DNA of 64,000 nt from Austropuccinia psidii. Its lineage: Eukaryota; Basidiomycota; Pucciniomycetes; Pucciniales; Sphaerophragmiaceae. The notes below the pieces were generated by a model, which saw only the letters and a list, made by a program, of their open reading frames with translations, did no database searches and was not told the origin of the DNA. Shown piece after piece: positions 32,606-45,199 of this stretch. The stretch covers positions 31,680,612-31,744,611 of the forward strand of contig JALGQZ010000011.1 of assembly GCA_023105745.1 (NCBI GenBank), given 5' to 3'. The translations under genes and the position numbers were made by a program. Position 1 is the stretch's first letter, and each line of letters begins with the position of its first letter.

Positions 32606-32842
32606 TTAAGGAATAAGACCTTCAGAGTCTTGAATGGTGGGTCCTGGAAAGTCTAGTTTCTTAGCTTTCTTTCTTTTAGTGATAACTGGTGTTGGAGAAC
32701 TTTGACAAGTTTCTTCAACCAATCTCTCAACAGTAGTTTGGTTGTCTTCTGTTGGGTTGTCTTCAAACAGTAAAAAAGACAAAGAAATATAAGTCTTTTT
32801 ATAAGAAGTGTTATTTTTTGGCAAGATATGGCAATTTTCCAC
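32606..32842 (-). CDS. Small ORF upstream of gag in element K (78 codons)
   Basis: The open frame is in the same frame as the Gag ORF and ends TAA, then ACT, then the Gag ATG. The first in-frame codon of the listed stretch is GTG, so the true start is uncertain. It encodes a polar peptide with a TKRKKAKK cluster and a DFPGPTIQDSEG end. It is equivalent in position to the 115-codon ORF of element B. The tight stop-start spacing would suit reinitiation. Function unknown. Confidence 0.35.
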   Translation of the reverse strand: MENCHILPKNNTSYKKTYISLSFLLFEDNPTEDNQTTVERLVEETCQSSPTPVITKRKKAKKLDFPGPTIQDSEGLIP

Positions 32843-33253
32843 GTAGAAATTGCTTTTATATCTTTAAAAAATTGAAATGAATAAAGAAATGAATAAAAAT
32901 GAATAAAAATCATTTTTTTATTGGTTTTAAATATTTTTTAATATTTTTTATATTTTTATTTTTAAAGAATAAAATAAAAAAATGAATATGATTCCTTATA
33001 AAATTAAATTATAAAAATTATTTTTAATTTATAAAATATCTGTTTTAATCACTAGAGTCACTCAAAGAAATTTCTTGCAAGTCTAAGGATGTGAAAAACC
33101 ATGTGTAAGACAGTACAATTGCTTTCCAAATGCCTCAATAGCTTTTAAAATCAATAAAATATAAAATTATTGTATAATTTTATGATTATAAATATAATTT
33201 ATTATTGGATAAGCCCAATTAGAATCTTTTTAAAAGGTCTTTTAAGTAAATAT
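32843..33253 (-). other. Non-coding leader of element K
   Basis: This is AT-rich sequence between the primer-binding site and the first ORF. I see no domain, RNA gene or strong repeat in it. Confidence 0.5.
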
Positions 33254-33256
33254 CAC

Positions 33257-33271
33257 GGCCAGACCCCCAAA
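33257..33271 (-). other. Primer-binding-site candidate, element K
   Basis: Directly after the LTR end CCTTACA, the minus strand reads TTTGGGGGTCTGGCC. Element B has TTTTGGGGGCCTGGCC in the same place. The PBS proper probably starts at TGG, two bases into this stretch; the complementary tRNA is not identified. Confidence 0.7.
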
Positions 33272-35257
33272 TGTAAGGTTTGACTATGAAACAATAAGTA
33301 AAAATTACTAATATTTCACTTATTGTACTATGAATGTCTTATGAATGAAATAAATAAGATAAAAATAATTATAATAATAAATACTTATTATAATTATGGT
33401 GTAAAAATAATTATATTATTAATAAAAATATAATAATATAATTTATATTTTAAAATATAATATAATAAAATAAATACATTAATATGAAATAATTAATATA
33501 TTTAAAAGCACTTTATTATTGTTACAAACAAATAATAAAGGCGTAAAAAATTGTTTTTTATTAATAAAAAACAATTAATAACAATAATATTACTAATATT
33601 AAAGTTATAAATTAATATAAATACTATTTATATTAATTAAAGAATTATTAAAAGAATGATATAGAGAAAATTATTAATATAAGAGAAAATAACCTACTTT
33701 TAACACTTAATATAATAATTTTGAGATATTTTACGCCAAATAATATAAATACAACTTATACAAATTGTATTTACAATAAAAAATAGAGAAATTACAAATA
33801 TTCTTGATTTTTTACGTGGAAATGAGTTTTAGAGAGATTTTTAACAAAAACAGTTAAAACAAATGATTTAATCACGTCAAAATTTATGATTATAATAAAG
33901 ATGAACTTTGGTCTTTAATAATATACAAGTTTTATATATAAAGAATAAAGATATTATCTTTTTGTTTGTATTTATTTAATGTTTTTGATGCGTCTGAGGG
34001 GAAAACAGAGTAAAAAGAGCTCTATTTATAGTAAATACCTCCCTCCTAGAGTCCAACAGGCTTCTAGTAGACGCTTACCGATCATATCCGCTGGAATTGA
34101 TCAATATTTTAAGGTTTGAGGATGATTACATCATGATCAAACCATATTACATCATTATTACACCATTATTTAGGGTTAACACTATAACTCTAAGTTTGAT
34201 GACATCAGAGGCTTGGCAGAACCCCAAATTTCGTGGATTTTATTAGTTTTAATCATAAACTAATAGTATTCACCAACTGTATCACTCATATGACTTTTAA
34301 ACTTAATTTAAGGTTACAGTAGGTGATCATAACTGCTTAATTTAAGCTCAAACTTTGATCTTTAATAACTTTGAAGTTTTACACGCTACAGAAATTCAGA
34401 GAGTGAATTCTGATAGCCTGGAAAACCTTATTATGCTTCCAAGAGCTTTTCATTACATCATCAAAACTCTAATTTTGATGATTTTTCTTGTAACTCATCT
34501 TTTCTGTCGAAATTCAATATTTCAAACTTCAAACCATGATTTCAGGGGGTTGTACCCTGAATTTAATAATAAAAATTACATCATTCTTCACTAATAAACT
34601 AGTAGAGTCCAAGTGTGTACTTTTTTTTAAGTTTGGACCACTTTCACAACAAAGTGGTCAACAGCTCTGTTGATTTTTATCAATATTTCATCATAGGTTT
34701 TAACCTTGATTATAATTTGTAAAAAAAGTTTATATCTGTGTTCTTACAGTAATTACGTGGTAACTTTATTTTTGGTTCATCACTCTATCTTGTATAGTTT
34801 AAGAGATATTAGCTATGATCCTTGAATATATGTGTTGACCAGAAAAGTGCATATATTCAAGTTAATTCCTTAAGTATTAACTTTGGAAATTAGCTCATTA
34901 ATTGTTTTATGTGTTACTTTTCAAGGGGAATCCAATGGTACAATTTATTTTACATGTTGTTTCATTGGTTCTTGAAATAAATAAGGATATATGGCTTTTA
35001 TAAGGTCTTATTCCTTATAACTCAGTAAATATTGACTTTACAGATATGCCATAAAAATGGTATATGTGTATTTCACCATGGGTAATCCAATGGTATAATT
35101 TATTTCACATGTTGATTCATTGGTTTTTAAGTTAAACCAATTTTTGTACCAATTTATGGTATTTTTCTATTTTTAAAGTAATTATCTTAAAGGTATAATT
35201 ATTCTGAGTCTTTCTTGTGACCTTATTGGGTATGTGGTCATATCTCAAAGGCTCACA
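33272..35257 (-). repeat. 5' LTR of element K (1986 bp)
   Basis: It is the same sequence as the 3' LTR (24698-26724), bounded by CCTTACA at 33272 and TGTGAGCC at 35257 on the minus strand. It carries the same 28-bp palindrome (33549-33576) and TATA-like motif (34022-34030). The TSD AGATC follows at 35258-35262. Confidence 0.95.
34022..34030 (-). promoter_or_regulatory. TATA-box candidate in the K LTR
   Basis: On the minus strand this is TATAAATAG, preceded by a G-rich stretch (GGAGGGAGG) and followed by GAGCTC. It is identical in the 3' LTR at 25449-25457. It would drive the minus-strand genomic transcript. No initiator could be placed. Confidence 0.45.
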
Positions 35258-35481
35258 AGATCAGTGGCTTTCAGAAAGTAAAATACCTGATTCCAAAACT
35301 TTCTCAGAAGATTCAGCCATCATAGAAGACAAGTTACTTGATAAAAAGTATGAATTGTGCACTCTTTTTACTGGAAAAGTATAAGTTGAGATCTTACACA
35401 GTGGATTATACCCCCCCAAAACATTCGGGGCTATACTATTCAATGAAACATTGAAGCATAATTTCCTTTTGTGGTAGGAAA
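35258..35481 (+). pseudogene. Chromodomain tail and 3' untranslated end of element I
   Basis: The sequence on the two sides of K joins into one degenerate chromodomain. The left part (to 24697) corresponds to EREYLVRYRN and the right part (35263-35340) to the WLLEKD...LLRRF end, read through several frameshifts. It leads into a TTTTGTGGTAGGAAA tract just before 35482, which resembles K's polypurine tract. This places the 3' end of element I here. Confidence 0.65.
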
Positions 35482-37602
35482 TGTGATCCTGTCAGGTATG
35501 TGTGACATACCCATAAGGCACAAATTACATCTGATACAATTGATTTAATGCTAAAACGACTTGTTAAGTGAAATCAAAACAAAAAAAAAACAAAAATAAG
35601 TAAATTTCTTTTTTCTAAACAAAGTTATGGATAATACGTCATTTTTGGATTCTAAAGCAAATATAAGCTAGGAGAGACCCATGGGGTGTTATAAAAAAAT
35701 GGCTTTTTCTTTTGTTATTGAAAGGTTTAAGACTCTTGCATTACAAATATAAATTCTCAGAATTTTTATTGTGATTTTTGAATTTTCAATCTTATGCTTA
35801 AAATCACAGGTGAATAAGGTTTATGTGAACTTACAAAAATTTAGTTATAATTGATGTGTGGTGTATATTTAGTGAGTTGTCTCAGGATTTGCCATACAGG
35901 ATGTAAATTCTGGGTTGGCTCAATTTAAATTGATTTAAATACACCGTATGTCTCAAATAAATAAAAGTCCAAAAGTCATACAATAAGGTGGACAAAGGAA
36001 AAAAGCCAAAGAGAGCCAGGGTACCCAACATTTGAAATCTGCAAGAACTCAATTAAGAGTCTCCACCTTTATTGGAGGATCTTAAACCTTACTTGAGGTT
36101 TAAGATTAGATATTTATTGAATATTAAAGTTTCAACTGGCTTATCCCCCATTTTCACAGAAATTACAAGCTGCCAAAGGGTAGATCCTCATATGCAGACT
36201 GGTAATCAAGGTTTTAAGAACTGTCAAAGATTCATTAAGCTTAAGAAATCTTGGATACACTTAAACTTTAAATCTATAAGTGTTCAAGCCTTATCAAAAA
36301 TTAAGGTTTGGTTTGTATTTCTTTTTTATGTGGTAAAAGAGCAATAACATGAAAAATTCATTACTATTCCAATTACTAATGGATTTTCTTGAATGTTTCA
36401 CACACCTTACAATAAAGTGTTATCTGTGTATAAATTATACTTTAAGCATATTTTTGAAACAGGAGTTGTTGGTAATTGGCCTTGAATTTTGACTTTTTTA
36501 ATTATTCTTAAAATTAATCATGATGTCTTTACAGAATGGTTAAAAATCCAGTTTTAAAAAAAAAATCTTGAAGCTATATTCTCAAGTTGTTCATGTGATA
36601 AAAGTCAATATATATAAACTTATTTCATATTCAAACTTAAGATAATGAACCCAAAAGACAATTAAAGCTACTTGGAATTAAGAATAACACTGGTAATCTT
36701 AAATTGGATTTTAAAATAAGTTCCCTCAAGTTAATAGCCTTATTTTTGAATACGGTTTTTAAGTTTTGACTGTAGCATGCCCTCTATATTTATTATGAAT
36801 CATTAGAGCTTCTCTGGAGGAAAAAGAAAGCCTTTAAATCACTGTTTTTGTACAGAACAATCACAAATAATTGAACAAGACATTTTAAAGAGGTAATATT
36901 TTATTAAGTATAAAATGTTTTATACTATCAAAGTAGATTATGAAGTTATTTTACTATTTATAAATAGTAAAAAAATAATTAAATCATAGAATTTAGATTA
37001 TACTGTTTTAACACCAATAATAGATCTTATTGTATGAGATTGTTCTCTTAAAACATTTTTCAAATCCACAAGTTTCCTCTAAAAACTGTTCAATATTATT
37101 TTATCATGAAAAAAATTGTTTTATTCCTTTAATATATTGATTTTTTGGCGTGTTTTGAACTTATAAACATTACTTAATACTATAACAGTTTCTGTATGAC
37201 TTATTTTCTTAAATAAATATTAAAAGTAAGTTTTCTCTAAATTTCTATATCTTTATTTATCTATTATTAGTTTTCTTAAATATAATTTCTTTATAGGATT
37301 TATCTCCGCACAGTATGTGTGATATTTCTTTTATGAATAATATTTATATTATTTATAAGTGGATAAATATTATCATTTTTCCCCACATATAATTGTCTCA
37401 TTAACAGCTTTTATATTTCTTATTATTCTAACTTTCATTGACTATAATAATAATAGAGTAATTATAATTTATTCTAATTTTTAATATTTTAATTATTAAA
37501 CTATTAAATAATAAGTTGTTATATCATATTCTCTACTGAGGACAGTCATATTACTATTGATATTTGCTACTATTATAAATACTTCCATAGACAAACCTTA
37601 CA
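35482..37602 (+). repeat. Probable 3' LTR of element I (about 2.1 kb), plus orientation
   Basis: It starts TGTGATCCTGTCAGGTATGTGTGACATACCC, given here only as a landmark: the first bases match the K LTR start (TGTGAGCC) and the start of the fragment at 58688. It ends CCATAGACAAACCTTACA, matching the last bases of the K and M LTRs. Length fits a K-type LTR, but the middle is strongly diverged. No gene is seen; the open frame at 36072-36347 shows no domain. A short hairpin lies at 36079-36106. Confidence 0.7.
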
Positions 37603-39239
37603 ACAATACTAGTGATTAAAACGGTTAGCATTAATTTTCTACTAGAATCAACTACAAGAAGTATTAATAATAAAAAATCTTATTCAAATGATATAAAATT
37701 AATTTAATGTATAATCATCTTTTGCAAGAATAATTATGAATATAATTCTTGAAGGAAATTATTGCTAGAGGAAAACTTGAATGATTAAGAAAAGCCAATC
37801 ACTAATGCTCCAATAATACCTTTAAAACAACTAGTAGAGCTATTTGAATGATTATATGTGTATTTAAAGGATCAAAAATTGATTCATAGAGTTAATCCAA
37901 TTACATATAGTGAAACATTATTGTAATAGTTTATTTCTATTATTTCATATCTTGCTGATTGATTTAGAAACATTTGATACACTTAAGAAAAAAATCAACC
38001 CATGCTTGCTTGTTGGTACTAATGATATTTTTGAATAATGAAATTATTTGGAAAAAAAGAAAGAGGGGGCCTCTTTGAAGGAAAAAAAAGCTTTCAGAGA
38101 AAGTCCATGGAAGAAACCAAAAAACCAATGGGTGAGAAGCCATTAATCCTCTTTGGAGTATTGGTTACACCACCTGTTGTCATCTAAGATTATCATAATT
38201 ACTTAATTAAGTCACTTTATGTGACTACCAACCCATTTATGGTTAGAAATGAAGCATTAGCATATTTCAATCCCTTCTATCTCAAAGTAAAAATTAATTT
38301 CTCAAATTTTTTTCAGTGTTTCATTTGTAATCATCAAAAATGGAGTGTAAGTAGAACATTTAATTTGGATTATGAAAAAGTAATTCTGGGTTCTATATAG
38401 AGTATCCCTTTCTCCATTGGTACGTAAATCTTCAGAATTATTTGTTTAAAATTGTATTTTCAATGAATTGTTGAAGTTTTAACCTTATTACTACGTAGAA
38501 AAGCAAATGGCACAATAATAGCTGGTTTCCATGAGGTAAATGCATAGATACTAGTCAAAAAATATTTTAATTACTCGTTTATGGTTTTTCCATTGAAAAT
38601 CATTAATCATTGACATGTTTACAGGAGTAAAAGTTGCTCATTACCTCCTTGTCATGTCAAAATAGCAGCTTATTTGCTATTTTCTTATGAATGAATGGGA
38701 CTTTAACTTGGTAACCAAGCTCCCAAAAAGCTTAAGTATACTAACTGGGCCATTATCAGCCATTTATTCAGCTTTTAGAGGTATCCATGCCTCAGTGTTG
38801 GGTAACCTGACTCTCTTTGATGTCACTTGTGCCCCTATGCTATTTTCATGTGAAAAATAGTAATTCAGCCTTCAAGATTGATATCCAGGTATGGGTGTAT
38901 TAAAACTTTATTCAAGAAGAAAGTAATATTTAGTTCCAAAAACATCCATAACAATACTCTTAGTGTATATTTAATCTGGGATTGATCATATTTGAATTAT
39001 TTTGGCATTAAATTGAGAAAAACAAAAAGTTTCCAAATACTTTCATGGGCTATTGATGATGTGGTGTTTAAGTGTTTTCCATATTACCACCTCATAGAGA
39101 TAACTTAAGCTTATGAGTTCTATCAAGATACCCTAGGTCACCGTTTGTGTAAAATCCAAATCTAGCCCTAAATCCATGGATTTATTTACTCACAAAAAAG
39201 TTTATTCTTGTTTTTTTAAATCAAGAATGATAAATTTGG
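37603..39239. other. AT-rich stretch with nothing recognised
   Basis: About 1.6 kb without a long frame, a recognisable domain, RNA gene or clear LTR terminus. The start of the minus-oriented LTR that ends at 39334 probably lies here; a possible but weak left end is TGTAAGTAG near 38346. Confidence 0.4.
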
Positions 39240-39334
39240 ATATGTTTATGACTTAGGGGTTATTCATAGTTCAGAATTTCTTTCAATATGAATTTTGGCT
39301 TATTTGGGTATGTGAAATATACCTCAAGGCTCAC
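39240..39334 (-). repeat. End of a minus-oriented K/D-type LTR
   Basis: TTTGGGTATGTGAAATATACCTCAAGGCTCACA is the recognisable terminus, described in parts here: GGGTATGTG, then TACCTCAAGG, then CTCACA. It parallels D (21215-21251), K (35225-35257) and F (61380-61416). The opposite end could not be placed. Confidence 0.6.
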
Positions 39335-39354
39335 ATCCAATATCTAGTATCTCT

Positions 39355-39382
39355 GAGAACTTGACAATTTTGTCAAGTTCTC
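39355..39382. repeat. Perfect 13-bp inverted repeat with 2-base loop
   Basis: GAGAACTTGACAA, two bases, then its exact reverse complement. It sits at the border between the LTR end and the truncated RT of element M. Confidence 0.7.
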
Positions 39383-41770
39383 TTGAATGTTTCACCAACA
39401 TGACTTAGCATAAAATTCAAAAGAAATACTAAGGATAAAAGTCAATTGTGGTATATGTGAATACCTGAGAATTCCATTTGGTAAAAAACATCCCCTTCCA
39501 ACTATCAAAGGATGATAAATACCATATTCCATGAAGAGCTTTCAGAGAGATGGCTTATCACATATTTCTATTATATAAGAGTTTTTTCATAAAATTGGGA
39601 AACTCACTTGAAAATACTAGGAATAGTCCAATTCTAAAATTTTAAGTGCAACATGAAGGTATTCTTCATAAATTTTGACTTTTCATATAATGAACTGAAA
39701 GCACTTCGACCTGTAGTATCTGGAATAAGCCTTAGAATTTATACAAATAAAGTAGCAGAAGTATTACTTAAGCCAATTCAACAAATAAAGGAAGAAATTC
39801 AATATCTCTTAGGACTTTCTGGATACTAAAAGGGCTTTCCAAAAATTGAAAAATTTCCTTTTAAAATTTTTTACCACCAACCAGTCTATGAGATGACTGA
39901 TGAAAGGGTTAAATAATATGGAGAACTCAAAAGATCCCCCACACATTCCCCTTTTCTCTTGATGCCAAGTTGGAATTTGCCTATCAAGTGATATATGGTT
40001 GCTTGTCAAGAAGGATTGTGTTCTGCACTAAGCCAAACAAAAAACATCAATGAAAAAACTGTTGGGGAACCAATTTTCTTCTCTAGGAAAATAAAACCAA
40101 CAGAAGCCAGATATGGTGCAAGTCCAATGTAATGGCTTTTTCAAGTATAGATTCTGGATAAACTACATTATTAACTTGATGAAATAGTCTTTCATGTTAT
40201 GAAATAACTTGAAGATTTAATATAATCAATAAAAATGAAGAGTCCAAGGAGAAATATTTAAAGATGTAAGATTGCTATCCAAAAGTACAGAGGAAATATG
40301 ACAATAGTCCACAAGTCTGGTAATATTCATCAAAATGCAGATAGCCTCAATAGATGGGCCCTATCAAATACACCTTAAACACCAGCATGGGTGCCACAGG
40401 AAGAAGAAAATCATTTAGAAGGAATATGAGTCACAGATATTGGCCCAAAATTCCTTCACCAATTGAGAATAACAAATATTTATTATTATATTTTCAATTG
40501 GATGAATTAGGGATAAAAGCTCATGACTCAGGCAGATTCTGCATATTTCATTAAATCATTTATCATAAAACTGAGAATACATGTGTTATTACTTTAACAG
40601 ACAGTGTTTAATGAACTCTATACTACATTAATTCAATGCTAGTGTTGTATCTCGACATATCTCAGAAGATAGGATACTAGAAAGAGTCAAAACTTCTTCT
40701 TCATGATCAAATTGTAAGAATGTTGTTTCAGGATACTTTCAAACTTGTTATAGGTTCCAAAAAGCAAAAAGATCTAAAGCTAAAAAATTTCAAATGATGA
40801 TAAAAAGAAAATAATCAAAAAAACCAAGGGAAACAGGGCATATGGACTGGCTAAAAGCCCTACCCCCAGGAGGAGACAGCTACTTTAACTCTTTCCTGGT
40901 ATTAGTAGATAGATATATTAAAACACCATTTTCTTACCATTTCAAAAAGATTAAACATCTATGGATACAATCATAATGATATGGAATGAAGTAATGAGCC
41001 ATAAAAGGTTATTCCAAAATATCAGAAGTGATAGATCACTTCAACTTGACGAACTAGTAATCCATTTGGAACAAAACTATCATTTTAAATAGCTTGTCAC
41101 CCTCATAATGGTGGCAAGACTGAAAGAGTGCTCCAAAAACCACAAAATATGATCAGAAGATTCTGTGCTTCTGGAATATAGCTCACAGACCCTGATGGCT
41201 TCACCCATAATTGGTTTACTCTAATTACAGCCCTTAAACTGGAATGTTAGAGATAAAACTACTCACCAACTGGGAAAAATAGTTCAATTTCAGAAGAAGG
41301 TTGTAATTCAACACTCCTTTATGACACTCTGAAGAAGAAATTAGTCTACATTCACCAAACAGAAAGCTGATTAAAATAATTTCTTGAGAAATAAAGATAT
41401 ACTTCAAACAGATGTATGATTTTCTTCAAATATTAAAAAACAGGTGTTACAAAAGTCATAGATTAACAGGAATAACTGATCTAATGATTACAATCCCAAA
41501 ATTGCCTGTAATTTTGATAAAAATGTTTCAGTTCCAGTGAAAAGGAATACGTTCCCCTAAGAGATATAGCATAACCTGAAGTTGACCCTCTAGAAGAAGT
41601 AGAATAAAATAAAACAGTAAAAGTTACCAAAGAAAGTAGGACAAGAAACAAAGGAGAAAGACAATACCTTTTGATGTATGGAAGCCCAAAACAAGAATAT
41701 GAATGTCTACTTGAGAAGGATATAGCTAATCCTGATAAATTGTTAAGAATTTTCACAAATTAAAGAAGTC
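39383..41770 (+). pseudogene. Pol relic of element M (K-like, plus strand)
   Basis: Translated fragments in several frames follow the K pol order. RT from GICEYLRIPFG (39460) through SKTWETHL-like and NELKALRPVVSGISL (39690) is followed by RNase H (YEMTDERVK at 39890, [11 protein letters not shown] at 40090, [20 protein letters not shown] at 40280). The spacer WVPQEEE (40390) leads to integrase (MDWLKALPPGGD at 40842, LVDRY at 40905). The chromodomain tail (ESRTRNKGERQYLL at 41640, LLEKDIANPDKLL at 41710) ends near 41765. Stops and indels are dense and no frame exceeds about 65 codons within motifs. RT upstream of the GFHQ motif is missing. Confidence 0.85.
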
Positions 41771-41900
41771 GAAAAGAATGAAACAGCTTGTGCATCATTG
41801 AGCTTGAACAATGAAAAAGTCTATTAAAGTGGTAGGACAGTTGATGATACCTGAAGCAACTATATCATATGGTGGTGCAATATCTTATGGTGGTAGATAA
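41771..41900 (+). other. 3' untranslated region and polypurine tract of element M
   Basis: It aligns with the minus strand of K between its chromodomain and LTR (CATTGAGCTTGAACAATGAAAAAGTC region, then GGTAGGACAG). It ends in ATGGTGGTAGATAA at the LTR start. Confidence 0.65.
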
Positions 41901-43669
41901 TGGGAGGCTTTGAGAGAGGATCACATATCCAAAAATGTCACAGAAAATATAAACCTCATTTTAATAATACTAATTAAAACTCAAGCACTCAACTCCATTG
42001 AAATAAAAAGGCATAAGTTCTTGATTCTCTTAGAATCCGATGTATAGAAATAAAAAAGAAAATACACCTATGAATTTCCCATCCAAAGCTACATATATAA
42101 TTTTTAATTCCATATCTGTAAGCCAAATAAATATTTGGATATATGCACTTTTATAATCGGTGCATATGTTGATGGATTTTAGATCATATCTTTTGAAAGA
42201 CACATTGTAAGAATATGATCCAAAAACTAAGGTCAAAACAAAATCAATTTCAGAATACAGCTTTAAGATTTATATAACAAGATATACACAAAGATATGGA
42301 TAATGAAGATAAATTAACCAAAAATAGTCATATCAGTTGACCACTCAAAACCAAAAGTGGTCTCAACTTAAAATAAAATTAAGTGGATATGTTAGTTCTC
42401 CTAGCTCAAACAAGAAGGACTTTTCTGTCATGATACTCAATGTTTAACCCTATCAAATCATGGTTCAATGTTTAAAATAGGAAATCACAAAAGAAGAGAG
42501 GACTCACAAGAAAAGTTATCAAAAATAGGGTTTTGATGATATGATGGAATACTCTTCACAGCTTTGTTAGGAAAAGCCAAGCTATTATAAGAATAAATTT
42601 AAAGCATAAAATGGATCATTTGTGATCTTTAACTTTAATCTTGAATTATGCTGAACATCTGAATAATACATTTATCTGTTGGATCTTGGTATTGTATGAG
42701 GAGAAATACCTTAATCCACGAAATTGAAATATTTTCCAAATCTATTATGTCAATAAATGCAATTTATAGTGATTAATTTAAACTATGGCATAACAAGGAG
42801 ATAGGAAGGATTAATAATGATATAGTCATCCCTTAACATTTAAATACTTATCAATTCCAGTGAATATAATCCTTTAACTAGTTCCATGAGGTATCTGTTT
42901 ACTGGAAGTTAGTATATTTACTATATAACAACCCCTTCTTCCTCTTTCCCCCCTCAGCTGCATCAAACTCAATTACATATTAAATATAGAGGTAAAACAC
43001 CTTTTTCTGCTAAAGGTAACTCTTAAATTCTAAAAACATAAACTTATAGTTTGTATTAATAACTCAAAATTTGGTGATTATTTCAATATTGTGTTAAAAT
43101 ATGTTGAATTTTCTTCAAACCTCCAAATCCATGTAAAGATAGTAAAATTGGTATTTCTCATTATTTTTAATTGTAACTAAATTCTAAATAATCTTTATCT
43201 ACTTATTCTAGCAGAAAATAATTCAAAATTATTATGTTGAGTGTTAAAAGCAGGTCACTTTATGTTTCCATAATATTTCTCTCTAAAATGATCCTTTATA
43301 AATATGAATCTTTGTGTATTTATTCATTTATTTAATATTAGGAGTATTTTAGTTATGAATTGTTATTTTTTCTGAAACAAAAGATGTTTGCAAAATCATT
43401 ATTTGTTGGTAACAACACTAATTCACTATAATATATTAAATATCAAATTCTTAATATATTAGTTTTATTAAACTCCTTTTATAATATAATATATGTAATT
43501 TATATCAGTTATTCTTTATGTAAAAAAACAAAATTTACACCTTAATGAGAACAATATCCTCTGATTTGAGTTATTTTAATTCTTATTATCCATTATTATT
43601 ACAAGATTAACAGTACAGTAGATAATATATTAGTAATTTTTACTTATTTTTTCATAGTCAAACCTTACA
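41901..43669 (+). repeat. 3' LTR of element M (1769 bp), degraded K-type
   Basis: It starts TGGGAGGCTTTGAGAGAGG, which corresponds to K's TGTGAGCCTTTGAGATATG. It ends TTTCATAGTCAAACCTTACA, identical to the K LTR terminus. The central part is eroded. No gene is seen in it. Confidence 0.8.
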
Positions 43670-45199
43670 GCCTTCTCCCAACTGAAATGAAAAGTCAAAA
43701 AAATGAATGGAAACTTCTTGGAATAGATAGGTCACTAAATTTCTGGAGAACCTTTCTTCTTTTGCTCCCCATTTTATGTGAAGTATCAGCAGATAATTTT
43801 TAACTCCTTTATTTCATTTAATCTAACTGTATTCCCTGCCATTGTTGTATTCCCATATCATGTCGGCTTAATGGACCATAAATCTAACACAACTTGGATT
43901 AGAGAAACTGTCAATTAAGTTAAGGAACTATTACTCTCTAACCTGAGGGTATAAAATATCATCTAAGAATAATTTCACTATACCATCAAATGCTAAAAAC
44001 TATGAAGGATTGGTTTACCCAAAATGATCATCAATTTTCCATTTATTTTGAATTATTTTTTTTTTTTTAATTCTATGTGGGTATCAAAAAATTACTAAAG
44101 AACAAAGGTCTGGAAGTATAATGATTTTATATAATATAACCTGTATTTTAGAAACATATCTTAATAGGGGTCACATTTCTACGGAAATTTCAATATGAAT
44201 CACTTGAGCAGAGCTTAGTTTTCAATAAGTGTAACTGGGGCTTAATATCTGAAAAAGGGAAATCTTGGATCAAAAATTTATTGTAATTATTTCAAGGTAG
44301 AGAGATAAATGAATTCAAATTACATGAAAAATTTGTTAAATGGTATTTATGACCCATGTCTGTTAAAGTTTACCTTATTATCCTTGGCGAAATACTTTGT
44401 TGAGCTATTTGAGAGAGGTGAAGATGCTAAACAAGATTAAATCAATAAGGAAGGGAATTATGATTATTTGGTGTGAAGACATAACGGGAGTATTCAATAA
44501 AGGATATTGAAGGAATTAAAATTAATTATTCAAACTATTAATGTGGTAAAAGAGAGGACTTATATGTATGTTGAAATCAAATATTACATCATGAGGCAGG
44601 GTACAAGCTCATATTAATAACCAATTCAGCCCTTCTGAGTAAACGATTGATGTTATTAGTAATAAAGTAAGTTTATTAGTAATCGGTAGTGAATAAGGGA
44701 TCCAGAAACTCAATTTAGCCAAGATTACCTTAAAATAAATTGAATAAATTACCATGGAAAGAAATTGAAGTTTCTCTACAAAATGAATGACTTAATTACA
44801 GTACGGGTAAGATGTTCCAAAACCACGGAGCCATATTTTATCATAAAGCTCACATGTGGTCAGCACAAATTCAAGACTTGAAATTCTTTCAGTCCCCTTC
44901 TTTCAGAATCCTATATTGGACCCAAAAACTATGAATAGAGCTCCTCTCTTACCCTGTTGAGTTTGTTCCCAGAATCAAAAAGGGACCTCCCCAAACAAAA
45001 TTCAGCTTCCTTATTTTTTGGAGTAAAATCTTTTCATGAAAAAATTATTATTCCAATTTTCTACTTTATATTATAATTCACACTTTCTCTGAAAAATACC
45101 AGTGTTACCATATTTCCAAAATACTTTCAAAACCCTCAGAAAAGAAAATCTTATCATGATTCTTATGAAAATTTATTGATTATATTCTTTTGGATAGAA
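43670..45199. other. Unassigned AT-rich stretch
   Basis: No domain, RNA gene or LTR terminus could be read. It may contain the eroded RT/RNase H part of the integrase relic that follows, but I could not confirm any motif. Confidence 0.35.

Larger units (their letters stand above)
24698..35257 (-). mobile_element. Element K: complete minus-strand Ty3/Gypsy retrotransposon
   Basis: Both LTRs are present (24698-26724 and 33272-35257), with a perfect TSD AGATC (24693-24697 and 35258-35262). Reading the minus strand, the order is 5' LTR, primer-binding site (33271 down to 33254), small ORF, Gag-protease-RT frame, RT/RNase H/integrase frame, chromodomain, polypurine tract, 3' LTR. The LTRs are very similar to each other, and the 1147-codon first frame is unbroken. 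This makes K the youngest element here by sequence preservation. Only two coding lesions separate it from one Gag-Pol frame. It sits in the chromodomain of element I. Confidence 0.96.

Noticed and set aside
1..37602. Retrovirus or viral integration
   Set aside because: No envelope-like gene; domain order, chromodomain-like integrase tails and nesting fit Ty3/Gypsy retrotransposons.
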